A stretch of 64,000 bases of DNA, from assembly GCA_004562765.1 (NCBI GenBank), contig SFRL01000007.1:29790-93789 (forward strand). The letters run 5' to 3'. Below, piece after piece: positions 52,427 to 60,659 of this stretch. This DNA comes from a bacterium (GTDB taxonomy: Bacteria > Bacillota > Clostridia > Lachnospirales > Lachnospiraceae). The position numbers and the translations under genes were made by a program. Every line of letters starts with the position of its first letter. Within the stretch, counting starts at the first letter, position 1. The notes under the pieces are model-generated. The model made no database searches and was not told the origin of the DNA. It saw only the letters and a program-made list of their open reading frames with translations.

Positions 52427-53097
52427 GCCTGTCCTCGCTTCTTTGCCGCAATTTCACGGATCACAGCCACAACTTCATCAATACTCATCTCAGATGAATC
52501 CACAAGAACCGCATCTTCCGCCTGGCGGAGCGGAGACATTTCACGGTGCATGTCCCTGTAATCACGCTCCTCGATGTCCGCAGCGATCTTTTCCAGATCC
52601 GCAGACTCTCCCTTTTCGATCAGTTCCTTATAACGCCTGGCTGCGCGTGTTTCCACGCTTGCCGTCAGATAGATCTTGACCTGCGCATCCGGAAGCACAC
52701 ACGTACCGATATCCCTTCCGTCCATGATGACATCGGTTGTCTTTGCCAGTTTCTGCTGCAATGCTACGAGTTTTGTGCGGACAGCCGGATAAATACTTGT
52801 GGCAGATGCCATATTGCCAACCTGCTCCGTTCGAAGGCTCCCGGTAATATTCTCACCATTTAAAAGCACCTGCTGGGCACCGTCCTCATAGCGGATCGTT
52901 ACATCTGCGCCGTCTACTGCCGCTGTAATTCCCGCCTCGTCGTCCTTATCGATCCCCTTCTGCAGAAAGAAGTATGCCATCGCGCGGTACATGGCGCCCG
53001 TATCTACATATACAAACCCCAGCTCCTTTGCCAGTGTCTTTGCGATCGTGCTTTTTCCTGCTCCCGCAGGCCCGTCAATTGCAATATTAAATGCCAT
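52423..53097 (-). CDS. cmk: Cytidylate kinase
   Basis: A 224-residue nucleotide kinase converting CMP to CDP. P-loop GPAGAGKSTIAKTLAKELG begins at residue 9, DTGAMYRAMAY near residue 33 binds CMP and MDGRDIGTCVLPDA near 155 is also typical. It overlaps ispH by four bases and follows the flavoprotein by 18 bases. The cmk-ispH-rpsA order is typical of Clostridia. Confidence 0.97.
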   Translation of the reverse strand: MAFNIAIDGPAGAGKSTIAKTLAKELGFVYVDTGAMYRAMAYFFLQKGIDKDDEAGITAAVDGADVTIRYEDGAQQVLLNGENITGSLRTEQVGNMASATSIYPAVRTKLVALQQKLAKTTDVIMDGRDIGTCVLPDAQVKIYLTASVETRAARRYKELIEKGESADLEKIAADIEERDYRDMHREMSPLRQAEDAVLVDSSEMSIDEVVAVIREIAAKKRGQA

Positions 53098-53115
53098 TTT
53101 GTAATCTCCTTGTAA

Positions 53116-54381
53116 TCATTTATAGTTTTCTGCCGCACAGAGTCCCGCCAGATATCCGGTCGACCATGCGATCTGCAGGTTAAATCCTCCGGTAAACGCA
53201 TCCAGATCCAGCACCTCACCCGCGAAACAAAGTCCCGGAACGAGCTTTGACTCCATGGTAGACGGATTGACTTCTTTTAAGGAAATGCCGCCTCTCGTGA
53301 TGATGGCCTCATTAAAATCCCGAAGTCCCGTCAGCGTGACGGAAAATGCTTTCAGACAGCGAACCAGTTCCCAGCGCTCCTCCCGCGTGATCTCATTGAC
53401 TTTTTTCCCCTCCGGAATTCCACTCCGTTTCATCAATACCGGAAGCAGCTTTGCCGGAGCCAGACCGGACAACGCATTTTTAAACTGTTTATTCTGATTT
53501 TCCTCAAAATCCTTTAAAATCCGCTTGTCCAGCTGTTCCTCAGTGATCGCCGGCTTCCAGTCGATCAAAAGCGTCAATTTATCCTTTGCGATCTCATCAT
53601 TAACAACAGAACTTGCCGAAAGCATCAGCGGTCCGCTCACCCCGAAATGAGTAAAAAGCATTTCTCCAAAATCTTCAAACAACACTTTTTTCGGATGTGC
53701 AGGCTCAAAGATCTGTACACGCACATTTTTGGGAGCAAGTCCCTGCATACGGATCACATCCTCCTCTGCCACGGTAAAAGGCACCAGCGACGGACGGAGC
53801 TCTGTGATCGTATGTCCCAGTGACTGTGCAAGCATGTATCCGTCTCCGCTTGATCCGGTGGTGGGATAAGACTTTCCGCCGGTTGCGATCAGTACCTGTC
53901 CGGCATGATATTCTCTCCCATCCTCCAGCCGCACACCGCTGACTGCACCTTCTCCTGTAAGTATCTGCCGGACACGTGCATGGTATTCCACCTGAATATC
54001 CAGCCGGTCCATCATGCGTTTCAATGCACCGATCACATCCGACGCATGATCGGACACCGGAAACACGCGGTTTCCACGTTCTACTTTCGTTTTCATTCCC
54101 GCATGCTCAAAAAAATCGATCACCTGCTCATTGCTGAACGTATAAAAAGCACTATATAAAAACTTTGCCTGCCGGGGAACGTTTAAAAACAGCTCCTCCA
54201 TCTCGCAGGCATTGGTCAGATTACATCTTCCTTTTCCGGTGATATATATTTTTTTCCCCGGCTTTTCATTGCGCTCCAGCACCAGGATCTCTCTGCCAGG
54301 AATACCGTTCTGCGCTGCCGAGATCGCCGCCATCATCCCGGCGGCTCCGGCACCGATCACGATCAGTTTTAGCTTATGCAT
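53116..54381 (-). CDS. HI0933/BaiN-like NAD(P)/FAD-dependent oxidoreductase
   Basis: A 421-residue flavoprotein. The Rossmann GxGxxG start LIVIGAGAAGMMAAISAAQ, KIYITGKGRCNLTNACEME near residue 45 and the C-terminal CFAGEVLDLDAFTGGFNLQI followed by AWSTGYLAG are hallmark of the HI0933 family. Substrates are largely unknown; BaiN members reduce bile acid intermediates but that is not implied here. The ATG at 54381 (AGGAG six bases before) is preferred. It overlaps the RpiR gene by eight bases. Confidence 0.92.
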   Translation of the reverse strand: MHKLKLIVIGAGAAGMMAAISAAQNGIPGREILVLERNEKPGKKIYITGKGRCNLTNACEMEELFLNVPRQAKFLYSAFYTFSNEQVIDFFEHAGMKTKVERGNRVFPVSDHASDVIGALKRMMDRLDIQVEYHARVRQILTGEGAVSGVRLEDGREYHAGQVLIATGGKSYPTTGSSGDGYMLAQSLGHTITELRPSLVPFTVAEEDVIRMQGLAPKNVRVQIFEPAHPKKVLFEDFGEMLFTHFGVSGPLMLSASSVVNDEIAKDKLTLLIDWKPAITEEQLDKRILKDFEENQNKQFKNALSGLAPAKLLPVLMKRSGIPEGKKVNEITREERWELVRCLKAFSVTLTGLRDFNEAIITRGGISLKEVNPSTMESKLVPGLCFAGEVLDLDAFTGGFNLQIAWSTGYLAGLCAAENYK

Positions 54382-55300
54382 CTTCATCTCCTAATTTTGC
54401 ATACCGCATTTTCAAAGAGTCATCAATATAATTGATCTCATCGCTCTCGTATACCTGATACTCATCCCATATATTTTCCAGTTCTTCCAAAGTTTTCACG
54501 ACTTCACCGCGCTTTTTCATACACAGCGCCACGATCAGCGCATTGATCACGCTAAGCGGCGCAACGAGCGAATCAACAATGGATGCCATATCGCTGCTGG
54601 CGATCAGATTACATGAGGAGTACAGATTCATCGGCGAATGCACGCTGTCAGTCAGCGTGATCACCTTTGCATTACGGTTATTGGCAAATTCCATCGCTTT
54701 CAACGTACGCATCGAATACCGCGGAAAACTGATACCGATGATCACGTCCTCATTGCTGATGCGCACCATCTGTTCAAACAACTCACTGGAATTGTTTGTA
54801 TTCAGCTGTACCACATGGTCAAACATCAGATTCAGATAAAACGCAAGGAAGCTGGCAAGCGGTGCACAGCTGCGGATTCCCACAATATAGATCGTTTTTG
54901 CTTTCAGGATCGTGTCCACTGCCATCTCAAATGCATTCTGATCAATGTTTTCCAGCGTATATTTGATCTTCTCTGCATCAGCCTGCAATACCGTCTCCAG
55001 GATCTGGGACTGGGAGATCCTGCCGTAAGTGACCTCCATGCGCTGGATGGAATTCAGCTTATTGCGAACCATTTCCTCCAGGGCTTTCTGAAATTCGGGA
55101 TAACCTTTATATCCCAGATGGGAGGCGAAGCGCACAACGGTAGATTCGCTGACGCCCACAACCTCTCCCAGCTTTGCTGCGGTTAAAAAAACCGCCTTAT
55201 CATAATTGTCTGTAATATAGGTAGCAAGGAGCTTCTGCCCCTTGCTCATGCTGCCGTATGCCTGATTGATGCGGTTCGTCAGCTCGTTTGTATTACTCAT
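54374..55300 (-). CDS. MurR/RpiR family transcriptional regulator
   Basis: A 308-residue regulator. The N-terminal helix-turn-helix (LGEVVGVSESTVVRFASHLG near residue 42) precedes a SIS domain (KTIYIVGIRSCAPLASFLAF near 130; VIGISFPRYSMRTLKAMEFA near 185) that binds a phosphosugar. Such regulators control amino-sugar or peptidoglycan recycling genes; targets here are unknown, and neither the oxidoreductase nor the L,D-transpeptidase beside it is an obvious sugar gene. It overlaps both neighbours by about eight bases. Confidence 0.88.
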   Translation of the reverse strand: MSNTNELTNRINQAYGSMSKGQKLLATYITDNYDKAVFLTAAKLGEVVGVSESTVVRFASHLGYKGYPEFQKALEEMVRNKLNSIQRMEVTYGRISQSQILETVLQADAEKIKYTLENIDQNAFEMAVDTILKAKTIYIVGIRSCAPLASFLAFYLNLMFDHVVQLNTNNSSELFEQMVRISNEDVIIGISFPRYSMRTLKAMEFANNRNAKVITLTDSVHSPMNLYSSCNLIASSDMASIVDSLVAPLSVINALIVALCMKKRGEVVKTLEELENIWDEYQVYESDEINYIDDSLKMRYAKLGDEDA

Positions 55301-56732
55301 CTAAAACAACCTCCGCCTGTGTCTCATCCGTAACTGTAAGAGATCTCGTCTGTTCTACCGTCTTTGCAAATTTACCGGCATTTGGATTTGTTGCCTTATA
55401 CACGAGTGTGTACGTGCCGATCTCACGAAACGTATAACTCTGGCTCTCCAGGATCGTTACACATTCGCCGGAAGGAGCGGTAATCGTGATCTCCACCTCA
55501 TCTGTGATATCCTTACCACTGGAAAGTGTTGCCGTCACATCTTTCATCAAAGCATCCCAATACAGTTCTCTGTCTTTTTTCGTCAAGCAGATCTCAGACC
55601 AGTCATTTTTACATGTAAGAACCGGTGCTTGCGTATCAGTCACCGTAATTGTCTGCTTCTTCGTGGTTTTTAAACCGTTATTGGGATTTTTTATAACATA
55701 TTTCACATAGTAAGTTCCTATTTCAGTAAATGTGTAATGTGTATCTGCACATTTCTCATAGCTATCACTTTCGGGTGCTTTTATGTATACTGAAATTTTG
55801 CTGGTCAAATTCACCCCGGCAGCATCCTTTGCCTTCAATCCGACAAGCATATTGCGCGTATTTCCGCACTCTTTTGTAATCGTTTCCTTCACTCCGGTAA
55901 GTGTTGCCGGCTTATTATCAACTACCTTATAGGTCACTTTTTTTGTTGCGGTTCGACCAAAGGAATCGATGATCGAATATGTAACCGGATAGGAACCTAT
56001 TTTTTTCGTATTGACCTTTCCTGTCATCTTTACCCAGTCTGTCGCATCAAACCCGCCGGAATCCTTACAGCTCATATTTCCGTCTCCAAACTTAGATCCA
56101 TATGCAATGGTCTTTTTAGAAACGGTGATCACGGGCTTTGTGGACTTTGTTTTATACGGATTGTCTTCATCGGGGTCTGTCGGATCCCATCCACTGTAGC
56201 CCTTTACCTTGATCGTCTTCGGTTTCCCCAGCGGATCATCCTTCGCAGAGCCGTTAAAAATGATCACCTTCGTTCCGACCGGACAATTGTCATAAATCCA
56301 TTTTGCCGCTGATACCGTCAGTCTGCAACATCCATGGGATGCAGTAGTTCCAAGCTTGTTATACTGGGTGTAAGACTGGCTGTTTTTCGTCTGCTGATAA
56401 TACCAGACAGAGTGAAACAGAATAGACCCTGTAATACGGGTGCAATACTGGCCATAACTCGGTCCGTCCAGTGTCCACCAGCGGTACCTCGCCATGGTGT
56501 GAAACGTGCCAACCGGTGTCGCATAGCCGGTTGAACATGTAAATGCTGTATAGGGCGTTCCGTCCTGTTTATAGACCGTAACCACGTTTGTTCCCTTATT
56601 GATCTTTATATAATAATCGCCTGTCGCTGCCTGTACATTCTGCACATTCCAGACAGACCCAAAAAGAATAGATGCGGTCAAAAGCAGTGCTATGAAAAAG
56701 GCACTTTTCTTTTTACTCTTATTATTTCCCAT
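55293..56732 (-). CDS. L,D-transpeptidase (YkuD) with C-terminal Ig-like domains
   Basis: A 479-residue secreted enzyme. A signal peptide (residues 1-35, ending NVQNVQA-AT) precedes a YkuD domain with the catalytic motif TTASHGCCRLT (the usual HGxxR-type with Cys nucleophile) near residue 125. Then come about four Ig-like (bacterial BIg/HYR) repeats with conserved ITVTDTQAPVLTC-like strands and a C-terminal stop. It forms 3-3 crosslinks or attaches proteins to peptidoglycan. ATG at 56732 has GGAGG seven bases before it. Last in a chain with the RpiR gene. Confidence 0.9.
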   Translation of the reverse strand: MGNNKSKKKSAFFIALLLTASILFGSVWNVQNVQAATGDYYIKINKGTNVVTVYKQDGTPYTAFTCSTGYATPVGTFHTMARYRWWTLDGPSYGQYCTRITGSILFHSVWYYQQTKNSQSYTQYNKLGTTASHGCCRLTVSAAKWIYDNCPVGTKVIIFNGSAKDDPLGKPKTIKVKGYSGWDPTDPDEDNPYKTKSTKPVITVSKKTIAYGSKFGDGNMSCKDSGGFDATDWVKMTGKVNTKKIGSYPVTYSIIDSFGRTATKKVTYKVVDNKPATLTGVKETITKECGNTRNMLVGLKAKDAAGVNLTSKISVYIKAPESDSYEKCADTHYTFTEIGTYYVKYVIKNPNNGLKTTKKQTITVTDTQAPVLTCKNDWSEICLTKKDRELYWDALMKDVTATLSSGKDITDEVEITITAPSGECVTILESQSYTFREIGTYTLVYKATNPNAGKFAKTVEQTRSLTVTDETQAEVVLDE

Positions 56733-56831
56733 AAACATCCTCCAAAAGTTATTTTGCAACACTTTACCGATGAGACACCGATATCTCTATGCTACCCCCT
56801 TTTGATTTTTTCGTCAAGCGTTATTGTAATT

Positions 56832-56906
56832 AAAAAAGGCTGTTACGCCGGAATGGATCAACATGGGAAGTGGTTTTTGTTGACATTCTTTTGTGACAGC
56901 CTTTTT
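56832..56906 (-). terminator. Terminator after the decarboxylase cluster
   Basis: AAAAAGGCTGT pairs with ACAGCCTTTTT at the base, with an inner TCAACA/TGTTGA stem, in a hairpin of about 75 bases. On the minus strand it ends in a T run. It follows oadA by about 20 bases. Confidence 0.8.
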
Positions 56907-56924
56907 ATTCATGATAATGCCGGT

Positions 56925-58337
56925 TTATACCGGATATGCTTTGTTTTTCTCGTCTGCGACAGCAGGGTCAACCTTTGTCTGCTGGGCCTGACGATATTTG
57001 AAGAACTCTGTTGCAACCTGAGGGAATAAAGCATAGCTTAAAACATCCTCATCCTGCTGCTTCCACTGCTTCATCTCAGCCTCGATCTTATCCAGCTCAG
57101 GCTCTAAGAGATCCGCATAACGGCAGGTGATCGCATTCTTCTTGTCCTCGCCCAGAACCTTATCAACCACTTCAGGATTGAAGGGCTTTACAGTCTGGCC
57201 ATACTTGCCAAGCAAAACATCCTTTGTCTCCTTCGTAGCGACTTTATAGCGCTCACCCATCAGCACATTGAATACAGCCTGTGTACCGACGATCTGTGAA
57301 GAAGGTGTAACCAGCGGCGGCTCACCGAGATCCTTACGAACTCTGGGGATCTCCTCAAGCACTTCCATATATTTATCCTCTGCATTCTGCTCTTTCAACT
57401 GTGATACCATGTTGGAAAGCATTCCACCGGGAACCTGATACAGTAAGGTCTGGATATCTACGCCAAGTACCTTCGGGTTCAGAAGGCCGCTCTTGATCGC
57501 TTCCTCACGCATCGGACGGAAGTAATCTGCGATCTCCTTTAAGAGCATCTGGTCAAATCCGGGATCATAAGGAGTACCCTTGAATGCCTCTGCCATAACC
57601 TCAGTTGCCGGCTGGCTTGTTCCCAGAGCGAAGGGAGACATTGCGGTATCGATGATATCACAGCCTGCCTCTACCGCCTTCATGTAAGTCATGGAAGCAA
57701 CACCGGAGGTGTAATGTGTATGAAGCTCGATGGGGATATCGATGGTCTCCTTCATTGCCTTGATCAGCTCTTCTGCCTTATAAGGAGTCAGCAGACCTGC
57801 CATATCCTTGATACACAGGGAATTTGCACCCATGTCCTCAACCTTCTTGGCCATCTCTGTCCAGTACTCCAGCGTATAAGCATCACCTAACGTATAGCTT
57901 AAAGCAACCTGTGCATGTCCGCCCTCTTTATTGGTAGCGGTAACTGCGGTCTGCAGATTTCTCAGATCGTTTAAGCAGTCAAAAATACGGATGATATCGA
58001 TACCGTTTGCAATAGACTTCTGTACAAAGTACTCTACCACATCATCCGCATACGGACGATAGCCTAAAATATTCTGCCCACGGAACAACATCTGTAACTT
58101 GGTATTTTTAAAGCCTGCTCTTAACTTGCGCAGACGATCCCACGGATCTTCCTTTAAGAAGCGAAGGGATGCATCGAAAGTAGCTCCACCCCAGCACTCA
58201 ACGGCATGATAACCGACCTTATCCATCTTGTCGATGATGGGAAGCATCTGTTCGGTGGTCATTCTTGTAGCGATCAGAGACTGATGTGCATCACGTAAGA
58301 CGGTCTCTGTTATTTTTAACGGTTTCTTTTCTGACAT
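56925..58337 (-). CDS. oadA: Oxaloacetate decarboxylase alpha / transcarboxylase 5S-type subunit
   Basis: A 470-residue carboxyltransferase. TIM-barrel start KITETVLRDAHQSLIATRMT, metal-binding ELHTHYTSGVASM near residue 215 and the carboxylate site region near KDMAGLLTPYKAEE near 180 are typical of pyruvate carboxylase/OadA/5S subunits. There is no biotin domain; the separate biotin protein serves it. The ATG at 58337 has GGAGG 11 bases upstream. Works on oxaloacetate or pyruvate. Confidence 0.9.
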   Translation of the reverse strand: MSEKKPLKITETVLRDAHQSLIATRMTTEQMLPIIDKMDKVGYHAVECWGGATFDASLRFLKEDPWDRLRKLRAGFKNTKLQMLFRGQNILGYRPYADDVVEYFVQKSIANGIDIIRIFDCLNDLRNLQTAVTATNKEGGHAQVALSYTLGDAYTLEYWTEMAKKVEDMGANSLCIKDMAGLLTPYKAEELIKAMKETIDIPIELHTHYTSGVASMTYMKAVEAGCDIIDTAMSPFALGTSQPATEVMAEAFKGTPYDPGFDQMLLKEIADYFRPMREEAIKSGLLNPKVLGVDIQTLLYQVPGGMLSNMVSQLKEQNAEDKYMEVLEEIPRVRKDLGEPPLVTPSSQIVGTQAVFNVLMGERYKVATKETKDVLLGKYGQTVKPFNPEVVDKVLGEDKKNAITCRYADLLEPELDKIEAEMKQWKQQDEDVLSYALFPQVATEFFKYRQAQQTKVDPAVADEKNKAYPV

Positions 58338-58361
58338 CGTTTCGTTTTCCTCCTTCATTAA

Positions 58362-59510
58362 TTAGATTCCGAAGATCGCCATAAAGGTTCCGGCTGCAAC
58401 TGCAGTACCGATAACTCCGGCAACGTTCGGTCCCATTGCGTGCATCAGCAGGAAGTTGGTAGGATCCTCTTCTGCTCCGACCTTCTGGGATACACGTGCT
58501 GCCATAGGTACGGCAGACACACCGGCAGATCCGATGAGCGGATTGATCTTGCCCTTTGTGATCCAGCATAACAGCTTGCCGATCAGGACACCGGACGCTG
58601 TACCGACTGCAAACGCGATCAGTCCAAGTGCAACGATCTTTAATGTGCTGACATTTAAGAATGCCTCAGCACTTGTTGTTGCACCAACGGAAGTACCAAG
58701 TAAAATAACGACGATATACATCAGCGCATTGGATGCTGTTTCCTGAAGCTGGCGAACAACGCCGGACTCACGGAACAGGTTACCAAGCATTAACATACCT
58801 ACTAACGGAGCTGTTGTAGGAAGCACCATACATACAACGATCGTAACAACGATAGGGAATAAGATCTTCTCCAGTTTGGTAACCGGACGCAGATTCTCCA
58901 TCTTGATCTGACGCTCTTTCTTTGTGGTCAGTGCCTTCATGATGGGCGGCTGTATAATGGGAACGAGCGCCATGTAAGAATACGCCGCTACCGCGATCGG
59001 ACCCATAAGACCCGTCTGCCCGAGCTTACCTGCAAGGAAGATGGATGTCGGGCCGTCCGCTCCACCAATGATGGAGATCGCTGCCGCTGCCTTGTCGTTG
59101 AAGCCCATAAAGATAGCCATAAAGTAGGCCATGTAAATTCCAAACTGTGCTGCCGCACCTAAAAGGAAGCTGATCGGATTTGCAATCAGCGGTCCAAAGT
59201 CAGTCATCGCACCGACACCCATAAAGATCAGGGACGGTAAAATTGACCACTCGTCTAACTGATAAAAATAATAGAGTAATCCACCTACGCCATTGCTTGC
59301 ATCTTCCGGATGGATCATAATGTCCGGATAAATGTTTACGAGCAGCATACCGAATGCGATCGGCAGTAACAAAAGCGGCTCGTACTCCTTCTTGATCGCA
59401 AGATACAGGAAGAAGCAGGCAACTGCAATCATCAAATAGTTTCCTACAGTCAGATTGAAGAAGGCAGTCTGATGAATGAGATTACTCAGTGTTTCTGCAA
59501 CGTAACTCAT
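58362..59510 (-). CDS. oadB: Sodium-translocating decarboxylase beta subunit
   Basis: A 382-residue membrane protein with about ten to eleven helices. The beta-subunit motif GGADGPTSIFLAGKLG near residue 155 (Na+ and carboxybiotin site Asp) is intact, and the C-terminus has NFLLMHAMGPNVAGVIGTAV. It decarboxylates carboxybiotin and moves sodium out of the cell. It lies between the biotin protein and oadA. Confidence 0.95.
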   Translation of the reverse strand: MSYVAETLSNLIHQTAFFNLTVGNYLMIAVACFFLYLAIKKEYEPLLLLPIAFGMLLVNIYPDIMIHPEDASNGVGGLLYYFYQLDEWSILPSLIFMGVGAMTDFGPLIANPISFLLGAAAQFGIYMAYFMAIFMGFNDKAAAAISIIGGADGPTSIFLAGKLGQTGLMGPIAVAAYSYMALVPIIQPPIMKALTTKKERQIKMENLRPVTKLEKILFPIVVTIVVCMVLPTTAPLVGMLMLGNLFRESGVVRQLQETASNALMYIVVILLGTSVGATTSAEAFLNVSTLKIVALGLIAFAVGTASGVLIGKLLCWITKGKINPLIGSAGVSAVPMAARVSQKVGAEEDPTNFLLMHAMGPNVAGVIGTAVAAGTFMAIFGI

Positions 59511-59528
59511 ACGAGACCTCCTATTCGA

Positions 59529-59900
59529 CTAATTCATGGTTGCTAATACAGTTCCAACCTCTACGCTGTCGCCCTTAGCAACGTCAATGCTTGCGATGGT
59601 TCCGTCTGTCTCTGCAACAACGGGTGTCTCCATCTTCATAACCTCTAAGATCACAACAGTATCACCCTTCTTTACTGTCTGTCCTACAGATGCCTCTACT
59701 GCAAATACCTTTCCGGCTGCCTTTGCCTCAAGCTTTACAGAACCGGCACCGCCTGCGGGCGCTGCTGCTTTGGGAGCTGCCGCTGCCGGAGCTGCCTTCG
59801 GAGCCGTTGCTGCGGGTCTTGCTGCGGGAGCGCCTGCGCCACCCTCTTCAACTGTTACATCATAAACATTACCGTTTACTGTAATTGTATAATTTTTCAT
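59529..59900 (-). CDS. Biotin carboxyl carrier protein (1.3S/OadC type)
   Basis: A 123-residue biotinyl protein. After a beta-rich N-terminus (YTITVNGNVYDVTVEEGG) comes an Ala/Pro-rich flexible linker (residues 25-55) and the biotinyl domain with EVMKMETPV near residue 89, where the Lys is biotinylated. It shuttles carboxybiotin between the MmdA/OadA-type subunits and OadB. Linker length allows movement. Confidence 0.95.
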   Translation of the reverse strand: MKNYTITVNGNVYDVTVEEGGAGAPAARPAATAPKAAPAAAAPKAAAPAGGAGSVKLEAKAAGKVFAVEASVGQTVKKGDTVVILEVMKMETPVVAETDGTIASIDVAKGDSVEVGTVLATMN

Positions 59901-59922
59901 GATTTGATTCCTCCTGAATATC

Positions 59923-60645
59923 TTATCTTCTCTTGATTGAACGAACTACAAAATCGTCGGTTGATGAACCGGTAGCTGCTGCGATCGCCGCTGCGATAAC
60001 GGCAACAAGTTCCAGATCGTCGGTCTGGGGAGCCGCCACAACGGGAGCCGCTGCGGTCGCCGCAGGTGCAGGCGTATTTGCTGCCTTTTTATCCTCCGCC
60101 TTTTTCTGGGCCTTGTTGACCAGAGTGAAGCAGGAAATGATCAGGCTGATGATGATCAGCATCACGAATACGGTTCCCATACCCATTGCCGTGTTCATGG
60201 CTGCTTTTGTCATTGTCTCACCTAACGTATAGACCTTGTCCAGATTGATATCTTCAACATTCATATCCTTGTCATATACGAATGTTACCTTGACATCACG
60301 ACCGGTAAATTCTGCCGTCTGCTCTACTGTAGTAGTTCCGTTTGCCTGTGTCACTACCACTTCGCCGTAACCAACGAAATCACCGACCTCATCCTTCACC
60401 TCAGACCAGCTGTTGATCACCTTCATGGTCGCCGCGTCCATCTGATCCTGATACATCTGGTACATCAGAAGGTCCTCGTCGCTCATCCCCATCAGCTCAT
60501 CAAGGATTCCGGTATTATTTGCTGAAAGCTGGTCAGCAGTGTATCCGTTATAGGTGGCGTTTGCATCGCTGCCACATCCGAACACTCCTGCGGCAATCAG
60601 GCACAGACTGACGATCAGTAATAATTTTTTCTTCATCTTCGTCAT
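59923..60645 (-). CDS. OadG-type gamma subunit with extracellular lipoprotein domain
   Basis: A 240-residue protein. The N-terminus is a lipoprotein signal (LIAAGVFGCG), followed by an exported domain (about residues 25-140, DUF3887-like) and then one membrane helix (GMGTVFVMLIIISLIISCFT near residue 165). A proline/alanine-rich cytosolic tail (about 190-225) ends DDFVVRSIKRR. Normal OadG is only 80-120 residues, so the exported domain is an addition. ATG at 60645 has AAGGTG about six bases upstream; GTG at 60654 is less likely. Confidence 0.85.
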   Translation of the reverse strand: MTKMKKKLLLIVSLCLIAAGVFGCGSDANATYNGYTADQLSANNTGILDELMGMSDEDLLMYQMYQDQMDAATMKVINSWSEVKDEVGDFVGYGEVVVTQANGTTTVEQTAEFTGRDVKVTFVYDKDMNVEDINLDKVYTLGETMTKAAMNTAMGMGTVFVMLIIISLIISCFTLVNKAQKKAEDKKAANTPAPAATAAAPVVAAPQTDDLELVAVIAAAIAAATGSSTDDFVVRSIKRR

Positions 60646-60659
60646 AATCTTCACCTTTC

